Source of the DNA: a bacterium
Lineage (GTDB): Bacteria; Verrucomicrobiota; Verrucomicrobiia; Limisphaerales; J093
Assembly: GCA_021784265.1 (NCBI GenBank)
Contig: JAJXTA010000187.1
Location: forward strand, 1 to 6,282
DNA length: 6,282 nt
Direction of reading: 5' to 3'
Part shown: positions 1 through 6,282 of the stretch, in pieces
Position numbering within the stretch: position 1 is the stretch's first letter
Layout: every line of letters starts with the position of its first letter
The notes under the pieces: generated by a model
What the model was told of the DNA's origin: nothing
Database searches by the model: none
The model's input: only the letters and a program-made list of their open reading frames with translations
Made by a program: the position numbers and the translations under genes

Positions 1-946
1 CCAGCACGTTGGAGGCCCGCAGTCGCGCCAGCGTCCGGGCGCCGATGAGGATGGGCCAGGCGCAGGCCAGGCGCACGCGCACCTGGCCGCGCGGCAGGGC
101 GTTGGTATAGGCCCAGCCGTCGGCGAGGAACACCTCGGCCTGGCGCAGGTAGTTCTCATAGAACAGGCGGAACCGAGGGCCCATCGCCGGGTCCAGGAGG
201 TCCGCGGGACGCAGGCCGTGGCGGGCGAGCCAGTCGTCGGGCAGATAGCACCGGCCCTGGCGCAGGTCGCGGGGTAGATCGCGGAGGATGTTCACCAATT
301 GCAAACCCTTGCCGAAGCGAACGCCGTTGATCAGCAAGGTCGCATCGTCCAGATGGGCCTGCGGGAACAAGTGGGCCCGACAGACCTTGGTCCAGAACTC
401 GCCCACGCAGCCGGCGACGCGGTAGGTGTAGTCGTCCAAGTCGGCGTCGCTCGGGAGCGCGACGATGGCGGGCGGCCGCGGGGCGCCGCTCGCTGAGCCG
501 GCGGCCGGCGGGGCGCACTCGCCAAACCGGCGCAGGTCAAGCTCCTGCCCGCTGGTGATGGTGGTGAGCACGGCGCGGATGAGCTGTTGGTCGGCGGGGG
601 AAAAGGCCGCCAGGAGCCGTTGGACCTCCTCGAACCGTTGGAGCAGGCGCCGCTCCGCCGCCGTTGCCCCAGCCGCCGTGCCGTGGAGAAACGGCTCCAG
701 TTCCAGAGGCGGACCTTCACCCGTGAGGATGCGCTCGCGCAACGCCGCCAGCGCGGTCAGCCGCGCCGCGACCGGGGCCGTGGTGGTGTCCGCCAGCGTG
801 TCCGTGGCCCGAGCCAGGAGATAGGCTAGCCCAATCTGCGGCCGGATGGCTGCCGGCAGGACGCGCACCGTCAGGTAGAACGACCGCGCGACCGCCTTGA
901 GCAAGGGGGCCAGCCCGCGGAACGCCAACTGAACCGCGTCAGGCAT
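1..946 (-). CDS. Squalene/phytoene synthase family protein (probable farnesyl-diphosphate farnesyltransferase), C-terminus cut by window edge
   Basis: The family joins two prenyl diphosphates head to head: farnesyl-PP to squalene, or geranylgeranyl-PP to phytoene. 315 residues are visible before the gene leaves the window. The signatures are in order: SRSFYLTVRVLP-like start (residues 20-31, here ARSFYLTVRVLP), first Asp-rich motif DTLAD (49-53) after LAYLLARAT, YTYRVAGCVGEFW (173-185), and second Asp-rich motif DLPRD (223-227) inside GLQLVNILRD...GRCYLP. Both DxxxD motifs that bind Mg-diphosphate are intact. The VGEFWT segment and DTLAD look closer to squalene synthases than to phytoene synthases, so squalene is the favoured but unproven product. 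An Ala/Pro/Gly-rich insert of about 17 residues (145-161) precedes the YTYRVAG helix. Start: ATG at 946; an in-frame stop lies 51 bases upstream (it is the stop of gene 2) and there is no other start between. No clear Shine-Dalgarno is seen. The 48-base gap to the upstream dehydrogenase on the same strand allows co-transcription. Confidence 0.92.
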   Translation of the reverse strand, partial: MPDAVQLAFRGLAPLLKAVARSFYLTVRVLPAAIRPQIGLAYLLARATDTLADTTTAPVAARLTALAALRERILTGEGPPLELEPFLHGTAAGATAAERRLLQRFEEVQRLLAAFSPADQQLIRAVLTTITSGQELDLRRFGECAPPAAGSASGAPRPPAIVALPSDADLDDYTYRVAGCVGEFWTKVCRAHLFPQAHLDDATLLINGVRFGKGLQLVNILRDLPRDLRQGRCYLPDDWLARHGLRPADLLDPAMGPRFRLFYENYLRQAEVFLADGWAYTNALPRGQVRVRLACAWPILIGARTLARLRASNVL

Positions 947-994
947 GGGCGCAACGCCGCTCTGTTCGCGCCGCGCGGGGATGTGGGCCGCGGC

Positions 995-2245
995 TCACGG
1001 GGTTGCCGCCACACGCTCCGGCGGCCGTGGGCCCGGCGCGGCAGTCACGTTCGCCTCGACCGCCTCCAGCGCGTAAATGTGGTCATCAAACGCCAGGGCA
1101 TAGAGCTCGCCCTGGGCGTCTTGGGCGAAGCTGGCAATGTTCTTGGGCTGCTCGAGGAGAGCGGCATCGGCCGTCACCTTGCCGTGCTGGTAGCGCAGGC
1201 CCCAGATGGTCCCCAAAGTATAATCGGCGTAGAGATAAACCCCTTGGAGCGCGGGGAACCTGGACCCGCGATAGACGTAACCGCCGATGATGCAGTTGCC
1301 AAAGGCGTGATTGGGGAACCGGCTTTCTTTGGCCAGCAACGGATTGTGGGCGTACTCGAGCACCGGCTCGAGGTACCGCGCCCCCGGCGGGCCGGGTTTG
1401 AAATGGTGGAACCCCTCACGCACGCACCAGCCGTAATTCCCACCCTTGACCAGGAGGTCAACTTCCTCCCATTTGTCCGCGCCAACATCCGCCCCCCAGA
1501 GCTCCCCGGTGAGGCGGTCCCAACTCATCCGCCACACGTTGCGCAGACCGTAGGCCCAGATCTCGTGGCGAACGCCGTTGCCCTCGCTCGCGAACGGGTT
1601 GTCCGGCGGGATGCCGTAGGGCAACGTGCGCGTCGGGTGATCCACGTCCAGGCGGAGGACCTTGCCCAACAAGGACGCCACGTTTTGGCCGTTGTTATAC
1701 GGGTCGCCCGGCCCCCCGCCGTCGCCCGAGGTGAGGTAGAAGTACCCGTCGGGACCGAACCCGAGCTGACCGCCGTGATTGTTGTCAAACGGGTGCGGGA
1801 TGGTGAGCAAGACACGCTCGGAGGCCGGGTCAGCGCGATTGGGGTCGCTGGGGTCCACGTGGAACTCGCTGACCACGTTGCGCCGGGGATTCTCCTGCGA
1901 ATAGAAGACGTAGAACTTCCCGTTGGCCCGGTAGCGCGGATGGAAGGCAAAGCCCAGGAGGCCCTGGGTGTTGGCGACTAACGGACGGCGGTCGGTGATG
2001 TTCAGAAACTCCCGGGCCGCACCACCGTCACTGCCGCGGGGGAACGCGACGATGCGTCCGGCCTGCTCGACCACGAAGACCCGGCCCGAGTCGTCCGGCG
2101 CATCCTCCATCCAGATGGGGCGCTGGATGACCAAATGGGGAAAGACCAACCGCATCCGCAGTTTTGGCAGAGGCTGGCCCGGAGCGGCGCACGCCAGCAA
2201 GGCGCTGGCCCCCACCGCCCAGCCGAGTCGTGTCAAGCTTGTCAT
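995..2245 (-). CDS. Exported PQQ-dependent sugar dehydrogenase (glucose/sorbosone dehydrogenase family)
   Basis: A 416-residue beta-propeller protein of the soluble aldose dehydrogenase type, which oxidises sugars or related alcohols with pyrroloquinoline quinone outside the cytoplasm. Visible family hallmarks are GLLGFAFHP (95-103), FDNNHGGQLGFGPDG (153-167) carrying the candidate catalytic His157, a SGDGG turn (173-177), LLGKVLRLDVD (192-202), the PQQ-contacting Arg-Asn pair in YGLRNVWRMSWD (R235-N236), GADVGADKWEEVDLL (251-265), GGNYGW (268-273) and GGYVYRG (321-327). The roles of the His and Arg-Asn come from the Acinetobacter soluble glucose dehydrogenase family; the substrate here is unknown. 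The N-terminus has a signal peptide with Arg6 followed by a hydrophobic run; LLAC with Cys19 could be an atypical lipoprotein site, otherwise signal peptidase I cleavage near APGQ. The Pro/Ala-rich tail (about 396-416) looks unstructured. Start: ATG at 2245 is preferred over an in-frame GTG at 2254, because the GTG is part of a good AAGGTG Shine-Dalgarno. It is divergent from the hydrolase gene and upstream of the synthase. Confidence 0.93.
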   Translation of the reverse strand: MTSLTRLGWAVGASALLACAAPGQPLPKLRMRLVFPHLVIQRPIWMEDAPDDSGRVFVVEQAGRIVAFPRGSDGGAAREFLNITDRRPLVANTQGLLGFAFHPRYRANGKFYVFYSQENPRRNVVSEFHVDPSDPNRADPASERVLLTIPHPFDNNHGGQLGFGPDGYFYLTSGDGGGPGDPYNNGQNVASLLGKVLRLDVDHPTRTLPYGIPPDNPFASEGNGVRHEIWAYGLRNVWRMSWDRLTGELWGADVGADKWEEVDLLVKGGNYGWCVREGFHHFKPGPPGARYLEPVLEYAHNPLLAKESRFPNHAFGNCIIGGYVYRGSRFPALQGVYLYADYTLGTIWGLRYQHGKVTADAALLEQPKNIASFAQDAQGELYALAFDDHIYALEAVEANVTAAPGPRPPERVAATP

Positions 2246-2251
2246 CCAGTT

Positions 2252-2257
2252 CACCTT
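2252..2257 (-). promoter_or_regulatory. Ribosome binding site that decides the dehydrogenase start
   Basis: On the minus strand AAGGTG lies six bases (AACTGG) before the ATG at 2245, which is good spacing for a Shine-Dalgarno. The in-frame GTG at 2254-2252 sits inside this element, so the longer reading beginning there (three extra residues) is unlikely. It is the clearest ribosome binding site in the window. Confidence 0.65.
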
Positions 2258-2343
2258 AACCGAGGGCGTTGCGCCGATTCAAGCCGCGACCGACGGCCGC
2301 TCTTGATTTGCCCCGTCCCAGCCCGAGGGTTAGCCTCCGGGCG

Positions 2344-3759
2344 ATGAAGAAACGCACCGCCGCTTTCCAACGCCTCCGCCTCGCCTGCCTGCTCGCCGCC
2401 TTCCTCCCGCTGGCCGCCCAGGGCTTGCCGGCGCCCCGCATCACCGGCGTGACCGCCGCCAGCGGGCAATTCTCCCTCGCCTGGGCCCCACCGCCGACCA
2501 ACTGGCAATACACCGTGCAGTCGCGCGACAGCCTCACCGCCGGCCTCTGGATCAATGTCCGGGGCACGGAGCCCTGGCCGATCAACTTGCTGGCCTGGAC
2601 CGACCCGCGGCCGCCCGCCGCGGCGCTCCGGTTCTACCGCGTGATCGGCGTCCCGCCCACCGTGCGCGGCCAGTTGCAGGCCAGCACCGCGCTCACCAGC
2701 TACACCAAGGCCGCGCTCCTCCTCTTGCAACAGTTCGGCGTTACCCCCCAATACGGGGTGAAGGTGTACAAACTCGACTACGCGACCGTGGACGCGCTTG
2801 GCGCTCCCATCCTGGCCTCCGGGGCGCTCGCCGTGCCGGATGGCGGCACCACCGCCCTGCCCTTGATGAGTTATCAGCATGGCACGGTGCTCAAGAAGAG
2901 CGACGCGCCCTCCGCCAACATCGGCTTCTTCAGCGAATCCGTTATCCTCATCGCGTATGCGGCGACCGGCTACGCCGCCGTCGCCCCGGATTACCTCGGC
3001 CTGGGGGATTCGCCCGGGCCGCACCCGTACCACCACGCCCAGACGGAAGCGACGGCCGGCGTGGACATGCTCCGCGCGGCGCGGGCGTTTTGCGCCAGCC
3101 AGCAGATCGCGCTCAGCGGACAGTTGTTCTTGTGCGGCTATTCGCAAGGCGGGCATGCCACGGCCGCCCTGCAACGCGAGTTGGAGGCTTATCACACCAA
3201 TGAGTTCACCGTCACCGCCTCCGCGCCCATGTCCGGCGCCTACGACCTCTCCGGGGTCACCGCCAACGACTTCCTGTCCGGGCGCTCGATGCCCAACCCG
3301 TACTATTTCCCCTATCTGCTGGCCGCCTACCAGGCGGTGTACCACTTGACCAATTCGCTCAGCGACCTGTTGGCCTCCCCCTGGAACACCAATCTGCCAC
3401 CGCTCTTCGACGGCCAGCATGACAGCAGCGCCCTCAACGCCCTGGTGCCGGCCGTAGTGACCAACATCCTCAAACCGGCGGTGCTGACCGCCTTCCTCCA
3501 GGACACCAATCACCCGTTGCGGCTCGCCCTGCGCGATAACGACCTCTACCAGTGGACCCCGCACGCGCCCGTCCGGCTCTACTATTGCTCCGGGGATCAG
3601 GACGTTGATCCGGCCAACTCGCAAGAGGCTAACGCGAGCTTTCTGAGCCGGGGCGCCAATGTCCTGCTGATCAACACCGTGCCCGGGGCCAACCACACCG
3701 ACTGCAGTATCCCCAGCCTCCTGGCGGCCAAACAGTGGTTTGATTCGCTCCGCAACTGA
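2344..3759 (+). CDS. Exported lipase-like alpha/beta hydrolase with N-terminal beta-sandwich domain
   Basis: A 471-residue predicted secreted hydrolase acting on an ester, perhaps a lipid; the substrate is not readable. Order: signal peptide (Lys2, Lys3, Arg4, hydrophobic 12-25, cleavage near AAQG); a small all-beta region at about 31-102, Trp-rich and ending in RFYRVIGV, of a kind common in exported Verrucomicrobiota proteins; then the hydrolase. Catalytic parts: SYQHGT (176-181) as probable oxyanion region, VAPDYLGLGDS (213-223), nucleophile elbow GYSQGG with Ser267, probable acid Asp420 in SGDQDVDP (416-423), and His451 in GANHTDC (448-454). The triad is complete and in the usual order. 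The stretch VYKLDYATVDALG...SGALAVPDGG (141-168) and the YQHGT motif resemble secretory-lipase-type hydrolases. Start: ATG at 2344, because it gives a textbook signal peptide; a TTG at 2269 in the same frame would bury it behind 25 basic residues. Only a weak GAGGG (2325-2329) lies upstream. It converges on the fusion gene with 79 bases between. Confidence 0.92.
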   Translation: MKKRTAAFQRLRLACLLAAFLPLAAQGLPAPRITGVTAASGQFSLAWAPPPTNWQYTVQSRDSLTAGLWINVRGTEPWPINLLAWTDPRPPAAALRFYRVIGVPPTVRGQLQASTALTSYTKAALLLLQQFGVTPQYGVKVYKLDYATVDALGAPILASGALAVPDGGTTALPLMSYQHGTVLKKSDAPSANIGFFSESVILIAYAATGYAAVAPDYLGLGDSPGPHPYHHAQTEATAGVDMLRAARAFCASQQIALSGQLFLCGYSQGGHATAALQRELEAYHTNEFTVTASAPMSGAYDLSGVTANDFLSGRSMPNPYYFPYLLAAYQAVYHLTNSLSDLLASPWNTNLPPLFDGQHDSSALNALVPAVVTNILKPAVLTAFLQDTNHPLRLALRDNDLYQWTPHAPVRLYYCSGDQDVDPANSQEANASFLSRGANVLLINTVPGANHTDCSIPSLLAAKQWFDSLRN

Positions 3760-3838
3760 GACCGCCCGGCCTTCCCCGGCCCCGCCGGATGTCGGGCAGA
3801 CCAGTGGGCGCGTCGCTCGCGCGCACCGGCAGCCGATT

Positions 3839-5440
3839 CTAACCGACGCGCAGCCACACCGTTTTCAGGTAGGCCGGCTCCTCACGGCTGATGGGAAAGT
3901 CCGGCGGTTGTGGCGCGTAGTGCTGTTGCAACACCGGGCGCCGCGCGGCGCGCAACGCCGCACCGAGGACGTCCAGGAACTCACCCGGCTTCAGCCCGGC
4001 AGCGTTGGTCGAGGCGAACAACACCCCCTCCGCTTTGAGCACCGGCAGGGCGGCGCCGACCAGGCGGGCGTAGTGCTTCTCCGCTTGGAATACTCCGCTC
4101 GTCTTGGACGTGGAAAAGGTCGGCGGGTCAAGCACGACCAGGTCGAAGGCGCGCCCCTGCCGGGCCAGCCGGTGCAACCGGTCGAGGGCGTCGTCGCGCG
4201 CGAACTCGTGCCCGCCGGGGTCCAGGCCGTTAAGCCGGAAATTCTCCCGCCCCCACTCCAGGTAGTTGTGGGAGAGATCGACGCTGGTCGTCTGGGCGCC
4301 CGCCAAGGCCGCGCAGAGGGAGAAGCCGCAGGTATGGGCGAAGAGGTTCAGGACTTGCCACGGCGGGTCCGGGCGGCCGCGCGCGCCCAGGTCGAAGCCG
4401 ACCCCGACCCGCCGCGTCAGGAGCCGGCGACGGTTGTCCCGCTGATCGAGGAATAAACCCACCGAGGGTCCTTCCCAGAGTCGCAACGCGTAGCGCACCC
4501 CATTCTCGCGGACGGTGATGTCGCCCGCGGGCGGCCCGCCGGTCAAGCCCAGCGGGGCAACCCCGGGCCGGGGGGCGCCACCGCGGCGCCGCTCCAGCCG
4601 CTGATGGAACGCGTGGCGGCAAGCGAAATGGCGCTGCCACGTCGTCAGGCGAGCCCACTGTTCCCGGCCGCAGTCCCCAGGCCCCTGAGATCGGAGCGTC
4701 TCCCCCAAACGATCCACGTACCACCCCGGACACCCGTCCGCCGCCCCGTGCGCCAACCGAAAAGCATCGGTCTCGTCGGGAGCGATGATGGCCTCGCGCA
4801 GCGCGATCCGCGGGTCCGCCGCCCACTCGGCCGGGACGCGCAGCGTCAGCGGCCGACCGCTCACCGGGTGGAGCAAGGAGAGGCTGGCTGCGTGGAGGTG
4901 CATCCGCGCTGCCGGCGTGCCTCCGTAAAGGGTATCGCCCAGGATGGGGAAGCCGTGCGCCGCCGCTTGCGCGCGGATCTGGTGCGTCTTCCCGGTCCGC
5001 GGGCGGGCCACCACCACCGTGCGGCCCTGGGTGGTTTCGGCCGCTTCGAACGTGGTCTCAGCCAGCGGCGCGCCCGCGTGCGGGGCGCGGCAAAGGTACC
5101 GCTCGCCGGCCCGGACGAGGGCCGACCGGGCGGTCACGGTCCCCGCCGGGACCGGGCGGTCGGTCAACAAGACGTATTCCTTGCCGACCTTTCGCTGGTG
5201 GAACTGTTCCGCCAAGGACCGGTGCGCGCAGGGCGTCTTGCCGAAGACCAGGAGGCCGGAGGTCTCCTTGTCGAGGCGCTGGAGGATGGCCAGCTCCGCC
5301 CAGCGGGGCTCGCGGTGGCGCAGCCAGTCAAAAACCCCTTCACCCGCCCAGGGGTCTGGGGCATGCGTGTTCCATCCCGCCGGCTTGTTCACGGCCAGCA
5401 GGTGGTCGTCTTCATACATGATCAGCGGCGGGCGATGCAC
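3839..5440 (-). CDS. Fusion of RluA-type pseudouridine synthase and RlmI/RlmK-type SAM-dependent RNA methyltransferase
   Basis: A 533-residue cytoplasmic enzyme with two catalytic halves, probably acting on rRNA or tRNA. Residues 1-210 are an RluA-type pseudouridine synthase: YEDDHLLAVNKPAG (9-22), RLDKETSG (55-62) with catalytic Asp57, and RTGKTHQIRAQAAAHGF...GDTLYGG (148-174). Residues 224-250 (DAFRLAHGAADGCPGWYVDRLGETL) match the linker-type domain in RlmI-like enzymes. Residues 311-533 are the methyltransferase: ENGVRYAL, GLFLDQRDNRRRL (328-340), SAM-binding VLNLFAHTCGFSL (363-375), SVDLSHNYLEWGRENFRLNG (386-405), VVLDPPTFSTSK (435-446), and an RlmI-like end YLKTVWLRV. Both active sites look intact. 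The motif that holds the catalytic Cys in RlmI-type m5C enzymes reads ASTNAAG (476-482), so another product such as a methylated guanine is more likely; the target base is not known. Start: GTG at 5440 gives a normal RluA front end, with ATG at 5419 (residue 8) as the alternative. The frame stays open upstream to 5893 but reads as Arg/Ser-rich non-homologous sequence there. Confidence 0.9.
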   Translation of the reverse strand: MHRPPLIMYEDDHLLAVNKPAGWNTHAPDPWAGEGVFDWLRHREPRWAELAILQRLDKETSGLLVFGKTPCAHRSLAEQFHQRKVGKEYVLLTDRPVPAGTVTARSALVRAGERYLCRAPHAGAPLAETTFEAAETTQGRTVVVARPRTGKTHQIRAQAAAHGFPILGDTLYGGTPAARMHLHAASLSLLHPVSGRPLTLRVPAEWAADPRIALREAIIAPDETDAFRLAHGAADGCPGWYVDRLGETLRSQGPGDCGREQWARLTTWQRHFACRHAFHQRLERRRGGAPRPGVAPLGLTGGPPAGDITVRENGVRYALRLWEGPSVGLFLDQRDNRRRLLTRRVGVGFDLGARGRPDPPWQVLNLFAHTCGFSLCAALAGAQTTSVDLSHNYLEWGRENFRLNGLDPGGHEFARDDALDRLHRLARQGRAFDLVVLDPPTFSTSKTSGVFQAEKHYARLVGAALPVLKAEGVLFASTNAAGLKPGEFLDVLGAALRAARRPVLQQHYAPQPPDFPISREEPAYLKTVWLRVG

Positions 5441-5492
5441 GGTCCGGGGCCACTCTAATCGGGCCGCCCGCCACCGCCAAGCCGGCGATGGC

Positions 5493-5521
5493 TTGACGCC
5501 GCCGCCAGTAGAGGTTAAAAT
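5493..5521 (+). promoter_or_regulatory. Sigma-70-like promoter for the sensor gene
   Basis: TTGACG at 5493-5498 and TAAAAT at 5516-5521 are each one base from the consensus hexamers and separated by exactly 17 bases. The -10 box lies in a short AT-rich island in very GC-rich surroundings. Predicted transcription starts at about 5527-5529, leaving a leader of about 100 bases before the TTG start of the sensor gene. No other pair in the window is as good. It lies upstream of the divergent fusion gene, so its use could affect that gene's transcription. Confidence 0.6.
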
Positions 5522-5528
5522 AAGCTCA

Positions 5529-5562
5529 TCGTGTCCATAATCATCGGACCAGCTTGACACGA
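5529..5562 (+). repeat. 7-base perfect inverted repeat in the sensor gene leader
   Basis: TCGTGTC (5529-5535) and GACACGA (5556-5562) are perfect inverted copies with 20 bases between. The left arm begins at about the predicted transcription start. It could be an operator half-site pair or a leader hairpin. A second pair, AAGCT (5522-5526) and AGCTT (5551-5555), interleaves with it rather than nesting, so the two pairs cannot form one simple hairpin. Seven-base arms can arise by chance at this spacing, so function is unproven. Confidence 0.3.
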
Positions 5563-5627
5563 CGGTGCGCACCGCTCCGCCAGCCTCAGAACCCGCCCCG
5601 GGTGCGGGAGACCAGCGGCGGTCACCC

Positions 5628-6282
5628 TTGCTTGCCCGCCTGCGGACGAAGCTCATCCTCCTGGTCCTGCTGCCGGTCATCCCGGCCCTCACCGTGGCCC
5701 TCGACACCAACCTGCGGGAGCGGCACCTCGGGCGGGCCGGGGCCCGGGAGCGCGTGCAGGCCCTGGCCCAGCTCGCCGCCGCCCACCAAGCCAAGTTCAT
5801 CGACGATACCCGGCAATTGCTCACCACACTCACGGATTTCCCCTTCCTCGTCCTGGGCACGAACCGCGCGGTCGCCGAAACCCACCTGTTCAACCTCCGC
5901 CTCCTCTCTCCTGATTACGCGAACTTCGGCCTCGTCGAGGCCGAGGGCACGCTCTTCTGCAGCGCCGCCCGGACCAACGACGGGCGCGAGTTTGACGACG
6001 CAGCCTGTTTCCAACAAGTGATGCGGACCCGCCAGTTCGCCGTGGGCGGGCTCCGCACCAACGGCCTCACCGCCGAGCCGGTCCTGGATTGCGCCTGGCC
6101 GGTCGTGGACAGCCACCAGGTCCCCCGCCGCGTCCTCTTCGCCTCGCTCAAGGTGGCGCGCCTCGCCCGCGCGGCGGCCCAGATGCCGCTGCCCGCCCAA
6201 GCGAGGGTCACGGTGTTGGACCGGGAGGGCAACGTCCTGGCCCGGCACCCGGATGCGGAACGCCTCGGCGGCCGCGGCGGCC
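5628..6282 (+). CDS. N-terminal part of a membrane-bound sensor protein with Cache-like extracytoplasmic domain (histidine kinase or diguanylate cyclase), cut by window edge
   Basis: 218 residues are visible before the right edge. A short basic start (LLARLRTKL) leads into one membrane helix (about residues 9-25, LILLVLLPVIPALTVAL). A helix with RERHLGRAGARERVQALAQLA (30-50) follows, then an extracytoplasmic alpha/beta sensor region: FGLVEAEGTLFCSA (100-113), FAVGGLRTN (137-145), PVLDCAWPVVD (151-161), VLFASLKVARL (169-179) and VTVLDREGNVLARHPD (194-209). This order is typical of double-Cache-like sensors in front of histidine kinase or GGDEF output domains; the output lies outside the window, so its class is not known. 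Cys111, Cys127 and Cys155 fall in this domain. Start: TTG at 5628 is preferred because it places the helix at the very N-terminus and a weak GGCGG (5617-5621) sits before it; an in-frame GTG at 5565 would add a Pro/Ala-rich 21-residue extension without a ribosome site. The good promoter at 5493-5521 points at this gene. Confidence 0.82.
   Translation, partial: MLARLRTKLILLVLLPVIPALTVALDTNLRERHLGRAGARERVQALAQLAAAHQAKFIDDTRQLLTTLTDFPFLVLGTNRAVAETHLFNLRLLSPDYANFGLVEAEGTLFCSAARTNDGREFDDAACFQQVMRTRQFAVGGLRTNGLTAEPVLDCAWPVVDSHQVPRRVLFASLKVARLARAAAQMPLPAQARVTVLDREGNVLARHPDAERLGGRGG

Noticed and set aside
983..1981. 332-residue plus-strand open frame opposite the dehydrogenase.
   Set aside because: It is antisense to a well-supported gene, has no recognisable motif, and long antisense frames are expected at this GC content.
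2246..2343. Promoters in the divergent gap between the dehydrogenase and hydrolase.
   Set aside because: Both genes need one here, but I found only poor partial matches (for example TTGATT at 2303-2308 without a -10 partner).
2251..3696. 481-residue minus-strand open frame opposite the hydrolase.
   Set aside because: The composition is Gly/Arg/Val/Gln-rich without domains, and the opposite strand encodes a hydrolase with a full catalytic triad and signal peptide.
3784..3830. Possible bidirectional terminator between the convergent genes: GCGCG-TCGCT-CGCGC (3808-3822) enclosed by GCCGG...CCGGC.
   Set aside because: The stems are only five bases and no T-run follows on either strand. In such GC-rich DNA this is weak evidence, although a terminator is expected here.
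4604..5458. 284-residue plus-strand open frame opposite the fusion gene.
   Set aside because: It is a shadow of the RluA-methyltransferase reading, with no motifs.
5452..5480. Minus-strand promoter-like pair TTGGCG-17-TAGAGT before the fusion gene.
   Set aside because: Each hexamer matches only four of six bases and transcription would start about five bases before the GTG, so it is too weak to call.
5441..5893. N-terminal extension of the fusion protein up to 5893 (684-residue reading).
   Set aside because: The extra 151 residues are Arg/Ser/Ala-rich without recognisable domains, cross the promoter region and lie antisense to the sensor gene. The RluA domain begins normally just after 5440.
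5554..6021. 155-residue plus-strand frame starting with ATG at 5554.
   Set aside because: It reads as Ser/Pro/Arg-rich sequence in the wrong frame; the overlapping frame from 5628 encodes a membrane helix and sensor domain.

Overview
This GC-rich window reads as a chromosomal segment of a bacterium that is probably a member of the Verrucomicrobiota. That is an inference from protein style: a secreted hydrolase with a short beta-sandwich front domain ending in FYRV, a squalene-synthase-like protein of a type I associate with that phylum, and the overall base composition. No rRNA or other marker gene is present to prove it. There are five protein genes, two of them cut by the window edges. I see no tRNA, rRNA, CRISPR array, insertion sequence or phage gene.

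Layout. (1) Positions 1-946, minus strand: a squalene/phytoene synthase family protein whose C-terminal end lies outside the window. (2) Positions 995-2245, minus strand: an exported PQQ-dependent sugar dehydrogenase (glucose/sorbosone dehydrogenase family). It ends 48 bases before the synthase start, so the two could share a transcript. (3) Positions 2344-3759, plus strand, divergent from gene 2 across 98 bases: an exported lipase-like alpha/beta hydrolase with a complete Ser-Asp-His triad. (4) Positions 3839-5440, minus strand, convergent with gene 3: a two-enzyme fusion of an RluA-type pseudouridine synthase and a SAM-dependent RNA methyltransferase of the RlmI/RlmK kind. (5) Positions 5628-6282, plus strand, divergent from gene 4 and running off the right edge: the membrane-anchored N-terminal sensor part of a signal-transduction protein, probably a histidine kinase or diguanylate cyclase.

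The best regulatory signal is a sigma-70-like promoter, TTGACG-17 bases-TAAAAT, at 5493-5521 in the 187-base gap between genes 4 and 5. A 7-base perfect inverted repeat begins at about the predicted transcription start. The genes do not form one obvious pathway. Genes 2 and 3 are both extracytoplasmic enzymes, gene 1 is isoprenoid lipid metabolism, gene 4 is RNA modification and gene 5 is sensing. The most distinctive item is the pseudouridine synthase-methyltransferase fusion. I see no clear sign of a wholly unknown system. Residue numbers below use the starts chosen here.
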